Source: JARRJS01 sp037388885 (lineage in GTDB: Bacteria > Gemmatimonadota > Gemmatimonadetes > Longimicrobiales > RSA9). Taken from it: a stretch of DNA of 6,332 nucleotides. A program made the translations under genes and the position numbers. The notes beneath the pieces were generated by a model, which worked only from the letters and a program-made list of their open reading frames with translations, had not been told where the DNA came from and ran no database searches. Location: the NCBI GenBank assembly GCA_037388885.1, contig JARRJS010000186.1:1-6332 (forward strand), given 5' to 3'. Shown here piece after piece: positions 1 to 6,332 of this stretch (within the stretch, counting starts at the first letter, position 1; each line of letters begins with the position of its first letter).

Positions 1-611
1 CCCACCGCGTACCCGGTGGCGCCACCGAACGAGACGATTGAATAGCGCACGCCGCTGCCCCGGCCTTCGCTGACGCGCGCGGCCCTGGACGCCCCCGGCG
101 GGTGGAACATGGCGCTGCCCGTGCCGCCCAGCACCAGCAGCCCCATCAGCACGGCGAACGTCGGCGCGACGCCGATGCTGGACATGAACACCGCGGACAG
201 GAGCGGCCCGATGATGACCAGTGGCCGGCGGCCGAACCGGTCGGCCACGTAGCCCATGGCCGGCTGGATCAGCGACGCCGAGATGGACAGCGTCATGGCC
301 AGCGTCGCCGCCAGCGCGATGGACAGACCCAGCCGGTCCATGACCCGCGGCAGCAGCGGCAGCAGGAACGCCGAGTACGTGTCGTTCGTGAAGTGCGCGA
401 CGGCCACCAGCCCGGCGATGCCCGCCGCGGAGCGGAGCGCTCGGCCGGACGACGACGCCGTCGGCCGCGCCCCTGCACCGGTCGCGAGGTCGGGGGACGA
501 GTTCGAATTCGAGGTCTGTGTTCCGGCGAGCGTCGTGTTCGCGGGCGTGTTCGCGTTCAGGGTACGGGTCGTGTTCGAGGTACGGGTCGTGTTCCGGATG
601 CATGCGCGCAA
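1..611 (-). CDS. MFS transporter, fosmidomycin-resistance (Fsr)-like, N-terminal part only
   Basis: Inner-membrane major facilitator, probably a proton-coupled drug or metabolite exporter. The reading frame was translated by hand from the minus strand and runs open off the left edge, so the C-terminal half is missing. The conserved part begins near 425 with the first membrane helix, containing AHFTNDTYSAFLLPLLPRV. This is followed by the MFS loop 2-3 motif GYVADRFGRRP (about 225-260) and GSAMFHPPGASRAAR (about 65-110), which resembles the FHP-G-S signature of the Fsr subfamily. The start is unsure. The frame has no ATG between 611 and the first helix. TTG at 609-611 is the nearest accepted start, TTGs at 621-623 and 639-641 are alternatives, and an ATG at 762-764 would overlap the divergent permease gene. 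From 611, about 62 poorly conserved residues rich in Thr, Asn, Arg and Ser precede helix 1, encoded partly by an 18-bp repeat. An unusual start or a frameshift near the 5' end is possible. The family is fairly sure; the substrate is not shown. Confidence 0.75.
   Translation of the reverse strand, partial: MRACIRNTTRTSNTTRTLNANTPANTTLAGTQTSNSNSSPDLATGAGARPTASSSGRALRSAAGIAGLVAVAHFTNDTYSAFLLPLLPRVMDRLGLSIALAATLAMTLSISASLIQPAMGYVADRFGRRPLVIIGPLLSAVFMSSIGVAPTFAVLMGLLVLGGTGSAMFHPPGASRAARVSEGRGSGVRYSIVSFGGATGYAV
525..596. repeat. 18-bp tandem repeat, two good and two degenerate copies
   Basis: Units at 561-578 (ggtacgggtcgtgttcga) and 579-596 (ggtacgggtcgtgttccg) match at 16 of 18 positions. The preceding 18-bp blocks at 543-560 and 525-542 are diverged relatives that keep a gtgttcg core. 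Eighteen bases is six codons, so read in the MFS frame the repeat gives a Thr/Asn/Arg hexapeptide repeat (NTTRTS, NTTRTL). It lies either in the MFS N-terminal extension or, if translation begins downstream, in its 5' leader. Confidence 0.75.
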
Positions 612-612
612 A

Positions 613-641
613 TCAATACGCAAGGCGGGGTCGAGCGTCAA
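613..641 (-). promoter_or_regulatory. Candidate sigma70-type promoter for the MFS gene
   Basis: Read on the minus strand there is a TTGACG hexamer (636-641, five of six matches to TTGACA), a 17-base spacer (619-635) and TATTGA (613-618, a weak match to TATAAT). This is the least G/C-rich stretch of the divergent spacer. Transcription would start near 606, downstream of the TTG at 609-611. If the promoter is real, that codon cannot be the start, which adds to the doubt about the MFS N-terminus. No comparable plus-strand promoter for the permease gene was seen in 612-753. Confidence 0.35.
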
Positions 642-753
642 TCGCCGGGCCGGCAGGCCGGAGTTGCCTGCGGCGTCTTCGGCGTCGCGGTCGTGCTTGA
701 CTTGACGGCCCGCCAGGCCCCACGTTCGCACGTCCTTCCGACAGGCGAATCCG

Positions 754-2160
754 ATGGCGACCATCCATCCTCCGACGGCCGGGCCACGGTCCGACCTCAA
801 ACGAGTTCTTCGCGTGCGCGACGGCCTGGCGGTCACCGTGGGTATGGTGATCGCCGCCGGCATCCTGCGCTCCCCCGGCCTCATCGCCGGCTATCTGGGC
901 AAGGCCTCGCTCATCCTGGGCGTGTGGGTGCTGGGCGGCATCATGGCCGCCCTCGCTACGCTCATGCTGGCCGAGATGGCCGCGGCACTGCCGGAGGCGG
1001 GTGGCAAGTACGTCTACGCGCGCGCCGCCTACGGCAACGGCGCCGGTTTCATTGCCGGCTGGGGTGAGATCTTCGTCACCCGCGGCTTCTCCGGCGCCGC
1101 CAAGGCCGTCGTCATCGCCGAGTACCTGGTGATTCTGTTGGGGCGCGGCTCCGTGCCGATCCTCGCCATGGGCGTCGTGCTGGCGTTCGCCTTCGTGCAC
1201 CTGGGCGGCGTCCGCAGCAGCAGGCGATTCCAGAACGTCACCACCATCGTGAAGATCCTGGTGCTCCTCGGCATCGCCGCGGCCGGTCTCATGGGCCACG
1301 GCCATGGCAGCGGCAGCTCGGGCAGCGCCGCGCCGCCCGTCTCCGGCCTGCTCGGTTTCGCCCTCGCCTACCAGATGGTCGCCTTCGCGTACTACGGCTG
1401 GGAAGACGTCGCCAAGATGGCCGAGGAATTCGAGACCCCCGGCCGGTCCATGCCGCGCATCCTGCTGGGCGGCGCGCTGGCCGTCGCCGCCCTCTACCTG
1501 CTCATGAACCTGGCGTATTTCGGCGCGCTCAGCGTGAAGCAGATGGCCGGCGTGCCCCTCGTCGCCCAGGACGCCATCGCGGGCGTGTTCGGCCACGTGG
1601 CGGGCGACGTCGTCGTTGCCGCCGCCATCCTGATCCTGCTCAGCAGCCTGAACGTCAACTTCTTCGGCATGCCCCGCGTCGCCTTCGCCCTGGCCCGCGA
1701 CCGTCTGGGCCCGAAGCTCTTTCAGCGCGTCAGCGAGCGCGGCACACCCATCCCCGGCCTGCTGCTGGCCAGCGTCATCATCCTGGTCCTGGCCATGACC
1801 GGCACGTTCGAGACGCTCATCCGGTTCATGATGCTCTTCGCCCTGAGCGTCGACCTGATGGTCCTCACCGGCTATTTCCGCCTGCACAACCGGGCCGGCC
1901 TGGAGAAGCCGTTCCACATGCCCGGTTACCCGTGGCTGCCCGGCCTCACCATCGCGCTGTATGCGGCGGTCATCGTCATCATCGTGGCGACGGAGCCGCG
2001 GCTGGCGCTGGGGGCGGGGGCCATGGTCGCCGCGCTGATCATCGGAGCCGTGTTCACCAGTCGGCGGCTGCGGCGGCTGGAGAGGGCTGTGCAACCGTCG
2101 CCGGCACCGTCAGCTGCACGGCAGGACGCTTCGGCTGGACGGCCGCCTCCTTCGGACTGA
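754..2160 (+). CDS. APC-superfamily amino acid permease (LAT-like)
   Basis: A 468-residue inner-membrane protein of about twelve helices, the usual length and topology for amino acid/polyamine/organocation transporters. Helix 1 carries the unwound substrate-site motif GMVIAAGILRSPG (residues 30-42), equivalent to the family G-x-G-I-F-x-SPG. Helix 2 and its flank end in AEMAAALPEAGGKYVY (73-88), a strong APC signature. Helix 6 and the following loop have FAYYGWEDVAKMAEEF and ETPGRSMPR (211-235), as in LAT-type exchangers and related bacterial permeases. A His/Gly/Ser-rich loop (181-191) lies between helices 5 and 6. The last ~25 residues are Pro/Ala/Ser-rich and probably disordered. The ATG at 754 has an AGG (743-745) eight bases upstream as a plausible ribosome site and precedes helix 1 by the usual ~23 residues. 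The gene is divergent from the MFS gene and separated from the ABC operon by 207 bases with its own signals. Substrate and transport mode (uptake or exchange) cannot be read from the sequence. Confidence 0.9.
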   Translation: MATIHPPTAGPRSDLKRVLRVRDGLAVTVGMVIAAGILRSPGLIAGYLGKASLILGVWVLGGIMAALATLMLAEMAAALPEAGGKYVYARAAYGNGAGFIAGWGEIFVTRGFSGAAKAVVIAEYLVILLGRGSVPILAMGVVLAFAFVHLGGVRSSRRFQNVTTIVKILVLLGIAAAGLMGHGHGSGSSGSAAPPVSGLLGFALAYQMVAFAYYGWEDVAKMAEEFETPGRSMPRILLGGALAVAALYLLMNLAYFGALSVKQMAGVPLVAQDAIAGVFGHVAGDVVVAAAILILLSSLNVNFFGMPRVAFALARDRLGPKLFQRVSERGTPIPGLLLASVIILVLAMTGTFETLIRFMMLFALSVDLMVLTGYFRLHNRAGLEKPFHMPGYPWLPGLTIALYAAVIVIIVATEPRLALGAGAMVAALIIGAVFTSRRLRRLERAVQPSPAPSAARQDASAGRPPPSD

Positions 2161-2189
2161 GGGCATGCAACGCGGAGACCCGGGCGCCG

Positions 2190-2243
2190 GTGCCTGTGCG
2201 GGTGCGAGACTCGAGCCCGAAGTCTCCCGTGATTCCGGTTGCG
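2190..2243 (+). repeat. Dispersed intergenic repeat, copy A
   Basis: A 54-base stretch between the permease gene and the ABC operon, starting gtgcctgtgcgggtgcg and ending with tgattccggttgcg. By hand alignment it matches the minus strand of 4954-5006 at about 43 of 54 positions with one gap, with shared cores gcgggtgcg, cgagcccg, tgat and ttgcg. It includes a CTCGAG palindrome and is followed by a CGGATCCG palindrome (2242-2249). It has no coding appearance. It looks like one member of a diverged genome-wide intergenic family. Confidence 0.6.
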
Positions 2244-2308
2244 GATCCGGGTCCGTGCACGTGCGCGGCGGTTGTTTCGGCCGACCAGGGCTGTGGATCG
2301 ACCAGGCC

Positions 2309-2337
2309 TGCCTTCCGGACACGGACTCGGGTACAAT
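2309..2337 (+). promoter_or_regulatory. Candidate promoter for the ABC operon
   Basis: TACAAT at 2332-2337 matches the -10 consensus TATAAT at five of six positions and stands out in a very G/C-rich region. The hexamer 17 bases upstream (tgcctt, 2309-2314) is a poor -35. The start of transcription would fall near 2344, giving a leader of about 24 bases that still contains the Shine-Dalgarno at 2356-2361. The call rests on the -10 and its placement. Confidence 0.4.
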
Positions 2338-2355
2338 GAGGATGTGGGCGGTGGC

Positions 2356-2361
2356 AGGAGG
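2356..2361 (+). promoter_or_regulatory. Shine-Dalgarno that fixes the ATPase start
   Basis: A perfect AGGAGG lies six bases before the ATG at 2368-2370. The frame is open upstream to at least 2239, but that extension is Arg-rich, non-conserved and runs through repeat sequence. This site and the match of MIEVRNLTKRYG to normal ABC N-termini decide the start. Confidence 0.85.
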
Positions 2362-2367
2362 TTGTTC

Positions 2368-3102
<735 letters not shown>

Positions 3103-3110
3103 GCGCGGCC

Positions 3111-4820
3111 ATGGCGCACCCCACGCCCAGTCCCTGGCCGGCGCTGCTCTATCTCTGGCGACGCTCCCTGTGGAACCGTTGGCGCGGCTGGACCAGGCGA
3201 CTGCGCCAGCCCCGTTACGCCGTCGCGTTCCTCCTGGGACTGGCCTACTTCGGCTGGTGGTTCAGAGACGTGTCGCGCCCCGGCCGCCAGATCGATCCCG
3301 GCGGCGTCCTCCCCGTAGCGGAAGCTCTTCTGCCGCTGTTCGCAGCCATCGTCACCGCGGCATGGTGGGTCGCCGGCCGATCGTACATGGTGCTGGCGTT
3401 CACGCCGCCCGAGGTCCATTTCCTGTTCCAGGGGCCCATCTCTCGCAGGACGCTGCTGGACTTCAAGCTGCTGCGAGCGCAGGCTAGGATCCTGTTGCTG
3501 GTGGCCCTGCTCACGGTCGTGGGTCACAGGTTGGTGCCGTTGCCCTGGCCCCTCATCGCCGCTGGCCTCTGGCTGGTCCTCGCGACGGCGCACCTGCACC
3601 AGGTAGCCGCGGGGCTGGTGCGCACCAGTTGGACCCAGCACGGCGCGGCCGGACTCCGGCGCCACTGGCTACCTCTGGCCATCATCGTGGCGGCCGCGGT
3701 CATCCTGGTTGGGACGCTGGCGTCCGCCGTGGCGGCGCTGAGCCACATCTCCAACGGTGCCGAGTTCGTGACGGTCGTGAACGACGCGTTCGCGAGGCCG
3801 GCTCCGGCGCTCGTGCTGTTCCCGTTCAGGGTGCTCGTCGGCCCGCTGCTGGCGCCGGACCCCGGCGCCTGGGCCCTGGCCATGCTGGGCACGATCTTCC
3901 TGTGGGTGCTTCACTACCTGTGGGTCATTCGCACCGACGCGGCGTTCGAGGAGACGGCCGCCAGGGCGGGGACGGAGCGTCAGGCGATGTTGTCGGCGCT
4001 CCGCGAAGGCCGCGGATTCTCGGCGCTCCGCGCACAGCGGAAGGGCCGGGTCGCCGCCCCCTGGTTCCGGCTGAAGCCTGACGGCCACCCCGCCGTCGCG
4101 GTCTTCTGGAAGAACCTGACCGCCTTCACCCGCAACCTCAGCGGGACCGCGGTGGCGGGCATCGCCTTACTGTTCGTTGGGTTCCGGGTGCTCATGATGT
4201 TCGTCTCCGCCACGCCGCGCGACGCCGCGCTGGCCGTCGCCGTGCTGCCCGGGATGCTGGCGGTGACGGCCATCTTCATGGGCCCGATGTTCCTTCGCAA
4301 CGACCTGCGCACCGACTTCCAGCGGCAAGAGCTCATGCGCACTTTCCCGCTCTCCGGCCAGGCCGTCGTGGCCGCCGAGGTGGGCGGGTCCGCCGCCAGC
4401 CTCACCCTCGTCGTCGTGTTCCTCGTCACCCTCACCGCGGCGTTCCTCGCCGTCCCGGAGATGGCGCTGCCGCAGCCCTGGATGCTGCCGGCTGGCTGGC
4501 TGGCGGCCATCGCCCTGGCCGCGCCCCTGGCCGTCCTGACCATGTGCATCCAGAACGGCCTGGCCGTGCTCTACCCCGCCTGGACGCGCCTCGGCCCCAC
4601 GCAGCAGCACGGCCTGGACCAGATGGGCTCCATGATCCTCATGATGCTCACGACCGTCGTGCTGCTGGGCGTCGGCCTGCTACCACCGCTGCTGGTGGGC
4701 GCCGTCGTCGGCTTCCGCCTTTTCTTCATCGTGGGCACCTGGGCGGCTGCCCCCGCCGCCGTCGCCGCATGGCTGACCCTGATCGGGATGGACCCGTCGG
4801 AAGCAGGGTTGTTGACGTGA
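3111..4820 (+). CDS. ABC exporter permease, putative ABC exporter family (PF16962-like)
   Basis: A 569-residue polytopic membrane protein with about twelve hydrophobic segments in two halves (roughly 37-50, 68-88, 125-163, 187-207, 230-273, then 345-393, 425-448, 460-482, 505-558). A basic cytoplasmic loop of ~60 residues (274-335) lies between the halves. Two conserved-looking cytoplasmic stretches fit, from memory, the family called Putative ABC exporter: FTPPEVHFLFQGPISRRTLL (97-116) and NDLRTDFQRQELMRTFPLSG (397-416), probably the coupling regions that touch the ATPase. There is no signal peptide or binding protein, as expected for an exporter. The ATG at 3111 follows the ATPase stop by eight bases with no clear Shine-Dalgarno, suggesting translational coupling. 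It should pair with the EcsA-type ATPase as a dimeric exporter; it is longer than Firmicute EcsB (about 400 residues). The cargo cannot be inferred. The membrane-exporter call is firm; the Pfam assignment is from recall. Confidence 0.82.
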   Translation: MAHPTPSPWPALLYLWRRSLWNRWRGWTRRLRQPRYAVAFLLGLAYFGWWFRDVSRPGRQIDPGGVLPVAEALLPLFAAIVTAAWWVAGRSYMVLAFTPPEVHFLFQGPISRRTLLDFKLLRAQARILLLVALLTVVGHRLVPLPWPLIAAGLWLVLATAHLHQVAAGLVRTSWTQHGAAGLRRHWLPLAIIVAAAVILVGTLASAVAALSHISNGAEFVTVVNDAFARPAPALVLFPFRVLVGPLLAPDPGAWALAMLGTIFLWVLHYLWVIRTDAAFEETAARAGTERQAMLSALREGRGFSALRAQRKGRVAAPWFRLKPDGHPAVAVFWKNLTAFTRNLSGTAVAGIALLFVGFRVLMMFVSATPRDAALAVAVLPGMLAVTAIFMGPMFLRNDLRTDFQRQELMRTFPLSGQAVVAAEVGGSAASLTLVVVFLVTLTAAFLAVPEMALPQPWMLPAGWLAAIALAAPLAVLTMCIQNGLAVLYPAWTRLGPTQQHGLDQMGSMILMMLTTVVLLGVGLLPPLLVGAVVGFRLFFIVGTWAAAPAAVAAWLTLIGMDPSEAGLLT

Positions 4821-4830
4821 GCTGATTGAC

Positions 4831-4862
4831 GGGGAGACGGGGAGAGAGGGAGACAGGGAGAA
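4831..4862 (+). repeat. Four tandem 8-bp G-rich units; G-quadruplex pattern
   Basis: Ten bases after the permease stop lie ggggagac, ggggagag, agggagac and agggagaa, four consecutive 8-bp units differing at one to three positions, followed by an A run. The G runs (4, 4, 3, 3, separated by 4-5 bases) satisfy the standard G3+N1-7 quadruplex pattern on the sense strand of the operon transcript. Two copies of gggtcc follow at 4869-4880. The repeat is certain; folding and any role in 3'-end formation are inference. Confidence 0.75.
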
Positions 4863-4953
4863 AAACCCGGGTCCGGGTCCGGCGGTTCGTGAGCCGAAGA
4901 CGACCACAGGCCGATCCTGGCGGCGTTTTCGGACGCGGACAGACGCACGGGCA

Positions 4954-5006
4954 CGCAAGCGGATCAGGGGGAATTCCGGGCTCGGGTGCCGCACCCGCAC
5001 CGGCAC
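4954..5006 (-). repeat. Dispersed intergenic repeat, copy B (inverted)
   Basis: Read on the minus strand from 5006, it starts gtgccggtgcgggtgcg and ends with tgatccgcttgcg, aligning along its whole length with copy A at 2190-2243 in opposite orientation. It contains an internal hairpin, cgggtg-ccg-cacccg (4983-4997), and a GAATTC palindrome. It lies in the convergent spacer between the ABC permease and the M1 peptidase. Confidence 0.6.
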
Positions 5007-5011
5007 CCGCA

Positions 5012-5032
5012 CGCGGAGCCATGGGCTCCGTG
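5012..5032 (-). terminator. Hairpin in the convergent spacer, possible terminator
   Basis: A perfect 7-bp inverted repeat, cggagcc-atg-ggctccg (5014-5030), extends by one G.T and one C-G pair to 5012-5032. It lies about 40 bases past the M1 peptidase stop and could end transcripts from either side. It lacks a T tract on either strand, and a three-base loop is tight, so intrinsic termination is only a guess. Confidence 0.3.
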
Positions 5033-5070
5033 GCCGGATCGGTCGGGACTTTTCAACCCTTCCCGCGCCC

Positions 5071-6332
5071 TCAGGGCGTCCAAACGTTGTTGTCCCGGTC
5101 CACGTCCGGGAACAGGTCCTCCGGGTCGATCTCCACCTTCGTGATCGCCGGCGCCGCCGCGACCCGCGCCACCGCGTGCCGTGAGCCCGTCAGCCACACG
5201 TCCACCGGCAGATCGACGCGCTGGACGCTCCCGTCCGCGCGGGTCACAGCCAGCCGCACCGGCATGGGTGCAAGACCACGATCCACCACCGTGATGGCGA
5301 CGGAGTCGCCCTCGGTTGTCACCGACTCGATGGCCTGGTCCAGGGCCCATGCATGGTAGAACCAGGTCTGCCAGAACCAGGACAGGTCGCGGCCGGACAC
5401 GTCGGAGATGGTGTTGAAGAAGTCGTACGGTTGCGGGTGTCGCCCGATCCAGCGTCGGCCGAACTCCACGTACGCCTTGTGGAACGTGTCCTCGCCCAGC
5501 AGCCCGCGCAGCGCTGCGAGCACCTGCGCGGTCTTGTCGTAGTACATGATGAAGTACAGCGACTGCGGGTACTCGTCGCCCGGGAGCATGAGCGGCGCGT
5601 CCTGGCCGGCGCGCACGCTCTGCAGGTACAACATGCGCTGGCCGGGCTCCGAGTCGTTGGGCCGGCCGCCGCTGCGCGGCTCGCCATACAGCGCGCGCAT
5701 GCCCTGGGCGACGTCGAACTGGGTGAAGCCCTCGTCCATCCACGGGTAGCGCGTCTCGTTGGAGCCGACCTGCATGGGGAACCACATGTGCCCCGTCTCG
5801 TGCATGAGGTCGCCGGCCAGCGACAGGGCGTCTGCCCACGGCGCCATGAGCGTCATCATGGGGTATTCCATGCCACCGCTGTCCAGCACGCCCTCCATGG
5901 ACGTCATCTTCGGCCACGGGTACGGCCACAGGTACGCCGACAGCTGCTCGATGGCGTCGCGGGTGTAGCGTGCCCCGCCGCTCCACCACGCGGTGTCCGG
6001 GCCCGTCAGCCGGAAGAAGCTGTGGATGTCCACCGTGTCCGGCGGCGCGCCGTCTTCGCCGCCCACCAGCGCTCGCGTCGCGTCCCACGCGTACCGGTCG
6101 CTGGTGCCCCAGCAGAAGTCGCGCACGTCCGGCGCGAGGAAGTGCCAGGTCGTCGTCCGGCCGCTCTTCGCGAAGACCCGTTTCGCGTCGCGGCCGGGCG
6201 TCAGCACGCGGACGACACGGCCCGTCCGCCGCGCGGCGGCCAGGCTGTCACGCGCTTCCTGGCTGAGCACGACGTCGGCGTTCTGCAACGTGCCGGTCGC
6301 GTCCACCCCCCACCGGCGAGGCACGGTGATGC
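5071..6332 (-). CDS. M1-family zinc metallopeptidase (aminopeptidase), C-terminal part
   Basis: The frame is open off the right edge, so the N-terminal beta domain is truncated. About 420 residues are present, beginning in ITVPRRWGVDATG. Counting from the Val at 6322-6324, the substrate-recognition loop is GGMEYP (from residue 150), a common variant of GAMEN. The zinc site is HETGHMWF (175-182, bases 5788-5802 for HETGH), with the third ligand Glu198 in WMDEGF, exactly HEXXH-18-E. The transition-state Tyr is probably Y262 in MYYDKTAQVL, 64 residues after Glu198 as in well-studied M1 enzymes. After it comes a helical segment with GLLGEDTFHKAYVEFGRRW and SWFWQTWFYHAWALD, then a short beta-rich C-terminus ending VDRDNNVWTP. 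All catalytic residues are intact, so it should be an active zinc peptidase cleaving N-terminal residues from peptides. Export cannot be judged because the N-terminus is missing. The gene converges on the ABC operon across 250 bases. Confidence 0.93.
   Translation of the reverse strand, partial: ITVPRRWGVDATGTLQNADVVLSQEARDSLAAARRTGRVVRVLTPGRDAKRVFAKSGRTTTWHFLAPDVRDFCWGTSDRYAWDATRALVGGEDGAPPDTVDIHSFFRLTGPDTAWWSGGARYTRDAIEQLSAYLWPYPWPKMTSMEGVLDSGGMEYPMMTLMAPWADALSLAGDLMHETGHMWFPMQVGSNETRYPWMDEGFTQFDVAQGMRALYGEPRSGGRPNDSEPGQRMLYLQSVRAGQDAPLMLPGDEYPQSLYFIMYYDKTAQVLAALRGLLGEDTFHKAYVEFGRRWIGRHPQPYDFFNTISDVSGRDLSWFWQTWFYHAWALDQAIESVTTEGDSVAITVVDRGLAPMPVRLAVTRADGSVQRVDLPVDVWLTGSRHAVARVAAAPAITKVEIDPEDLFPDVDRDNNVWTP

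Noticed and set aside
697..707. Overlapping TTGACT/TTGACG hexamers as a -35 for the amino acid permease
   Set aside because: No acceptable -10 lies 16-18 bases downstream; the sequence there is G/C-rich (ccacgt, ttcgca).
102..1067. A 321-codon plus-strand frame across the MFS gene and the start of the permease
   Set aside because: Arg/Gln/His-rich with no recognisable fold, and the minus-strand frame over 1-425 encodes clear MFS motifs.
613..2094. A 493-codon open frame on the minus strand, antisense to the amino acid permease
   Set aside because: The product is a His/Asp/Gly/Gln/Arg-rich composition with no hydrophobic core or motif, typical of a codon-bias shadow in G+C-rich DNA; the plus-strand permease is unmistakable.
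2239..2367. N-terminal extension of the ABC ATPase by 43 residues
   Set aside because: Arg-rich, non-conserved and encoded partly by repeat sequence; a perfect AGGAGG six bases before 2368 and the normal ABC N-terminus fix the later start.
4826..5359. A 177-codon plus-strand frame in the convergent spacer
   Set aside because: It starts in the G-rich repeat, crosses repeat copy B and overlaps the M1 peptidase C-terminus; no motif is visible.
6322..6324. GTG at 6322-6324 as the start of the M1 peptidase
   Set aside because: The frame continues upstream to the window edge with M1-like sequence (I-T before V-P-R-R-W), and M1 enzymes need a large N-terminal domain, so this is an internal Val of a truncated gene.

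Overview
The window is a G+C-rich bacterial chromosomal segment (well over 60% G+C by eye) carrying five protein genes, two of them cut by the window edges. Layout: a divergent pair (the N-terminal part of an MFS efflux transporter on the minus strand, and an APC-superfamily amino acid permease on the plus strand), then a two-gene plus-strand ABC export operon (an EcsA-type ATPase followed by a 569-residue polytopic permease), then, convergent with it, the C-terminal two-thirds or so of an M1-family zinc metallopeptidase on the minus strand. No RNA genes, insertion sequences, CRISPR arrays, integrases or phage genes were seen.

The codon bias toward G/C third positions, the M1 peptidase variant (HETGH, GGMEYP) and short degenerate G/C-rich repeats filling the intergenic spaces suggest an environmental Gemmatimonadota- or Acidobacteriota-like genome. 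This is an inference from style; no taxonomic marker gene is present.

Region by region: 1-611 is the MFS N-terminus, whose start is ambiguous and whose first ~60 codons run through an 18-bp tandem repeat. 612-753 is a short divergent control region with a candidate minus-strand promoter. 754-2160 is the amino acid permease. 2161-2367 holds one copy of a dispersed repeat, then a candidate promoter and a perfect Shine-Dalgarno for the ABC operon. 2368-4820 is the ATPase/permease operon. 4821-5070 is the convergent spacer, with a 4x8-bp G-rich repeat that fits a G-quadruplex pattern, an inverted second copy of the dispersed repeat and a hairpin. 5071-6332 is the M1 peptidase.

Functionally, three of the five genes could concern peptides or amino acids: amino acid transport, an ATPase of the type that exports short peptides in Firmicutes, and a peptidase. 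Co-function is only a hypothesis, because the peptidase and the APC gene are not in the ABC operon. I found no convincing new multi-gene system. The most unusual sequence-level signals are the dispersed inverted repeat pair, the G-quadruplex-like repeat and the irregular N-terminus of the MFS gene.
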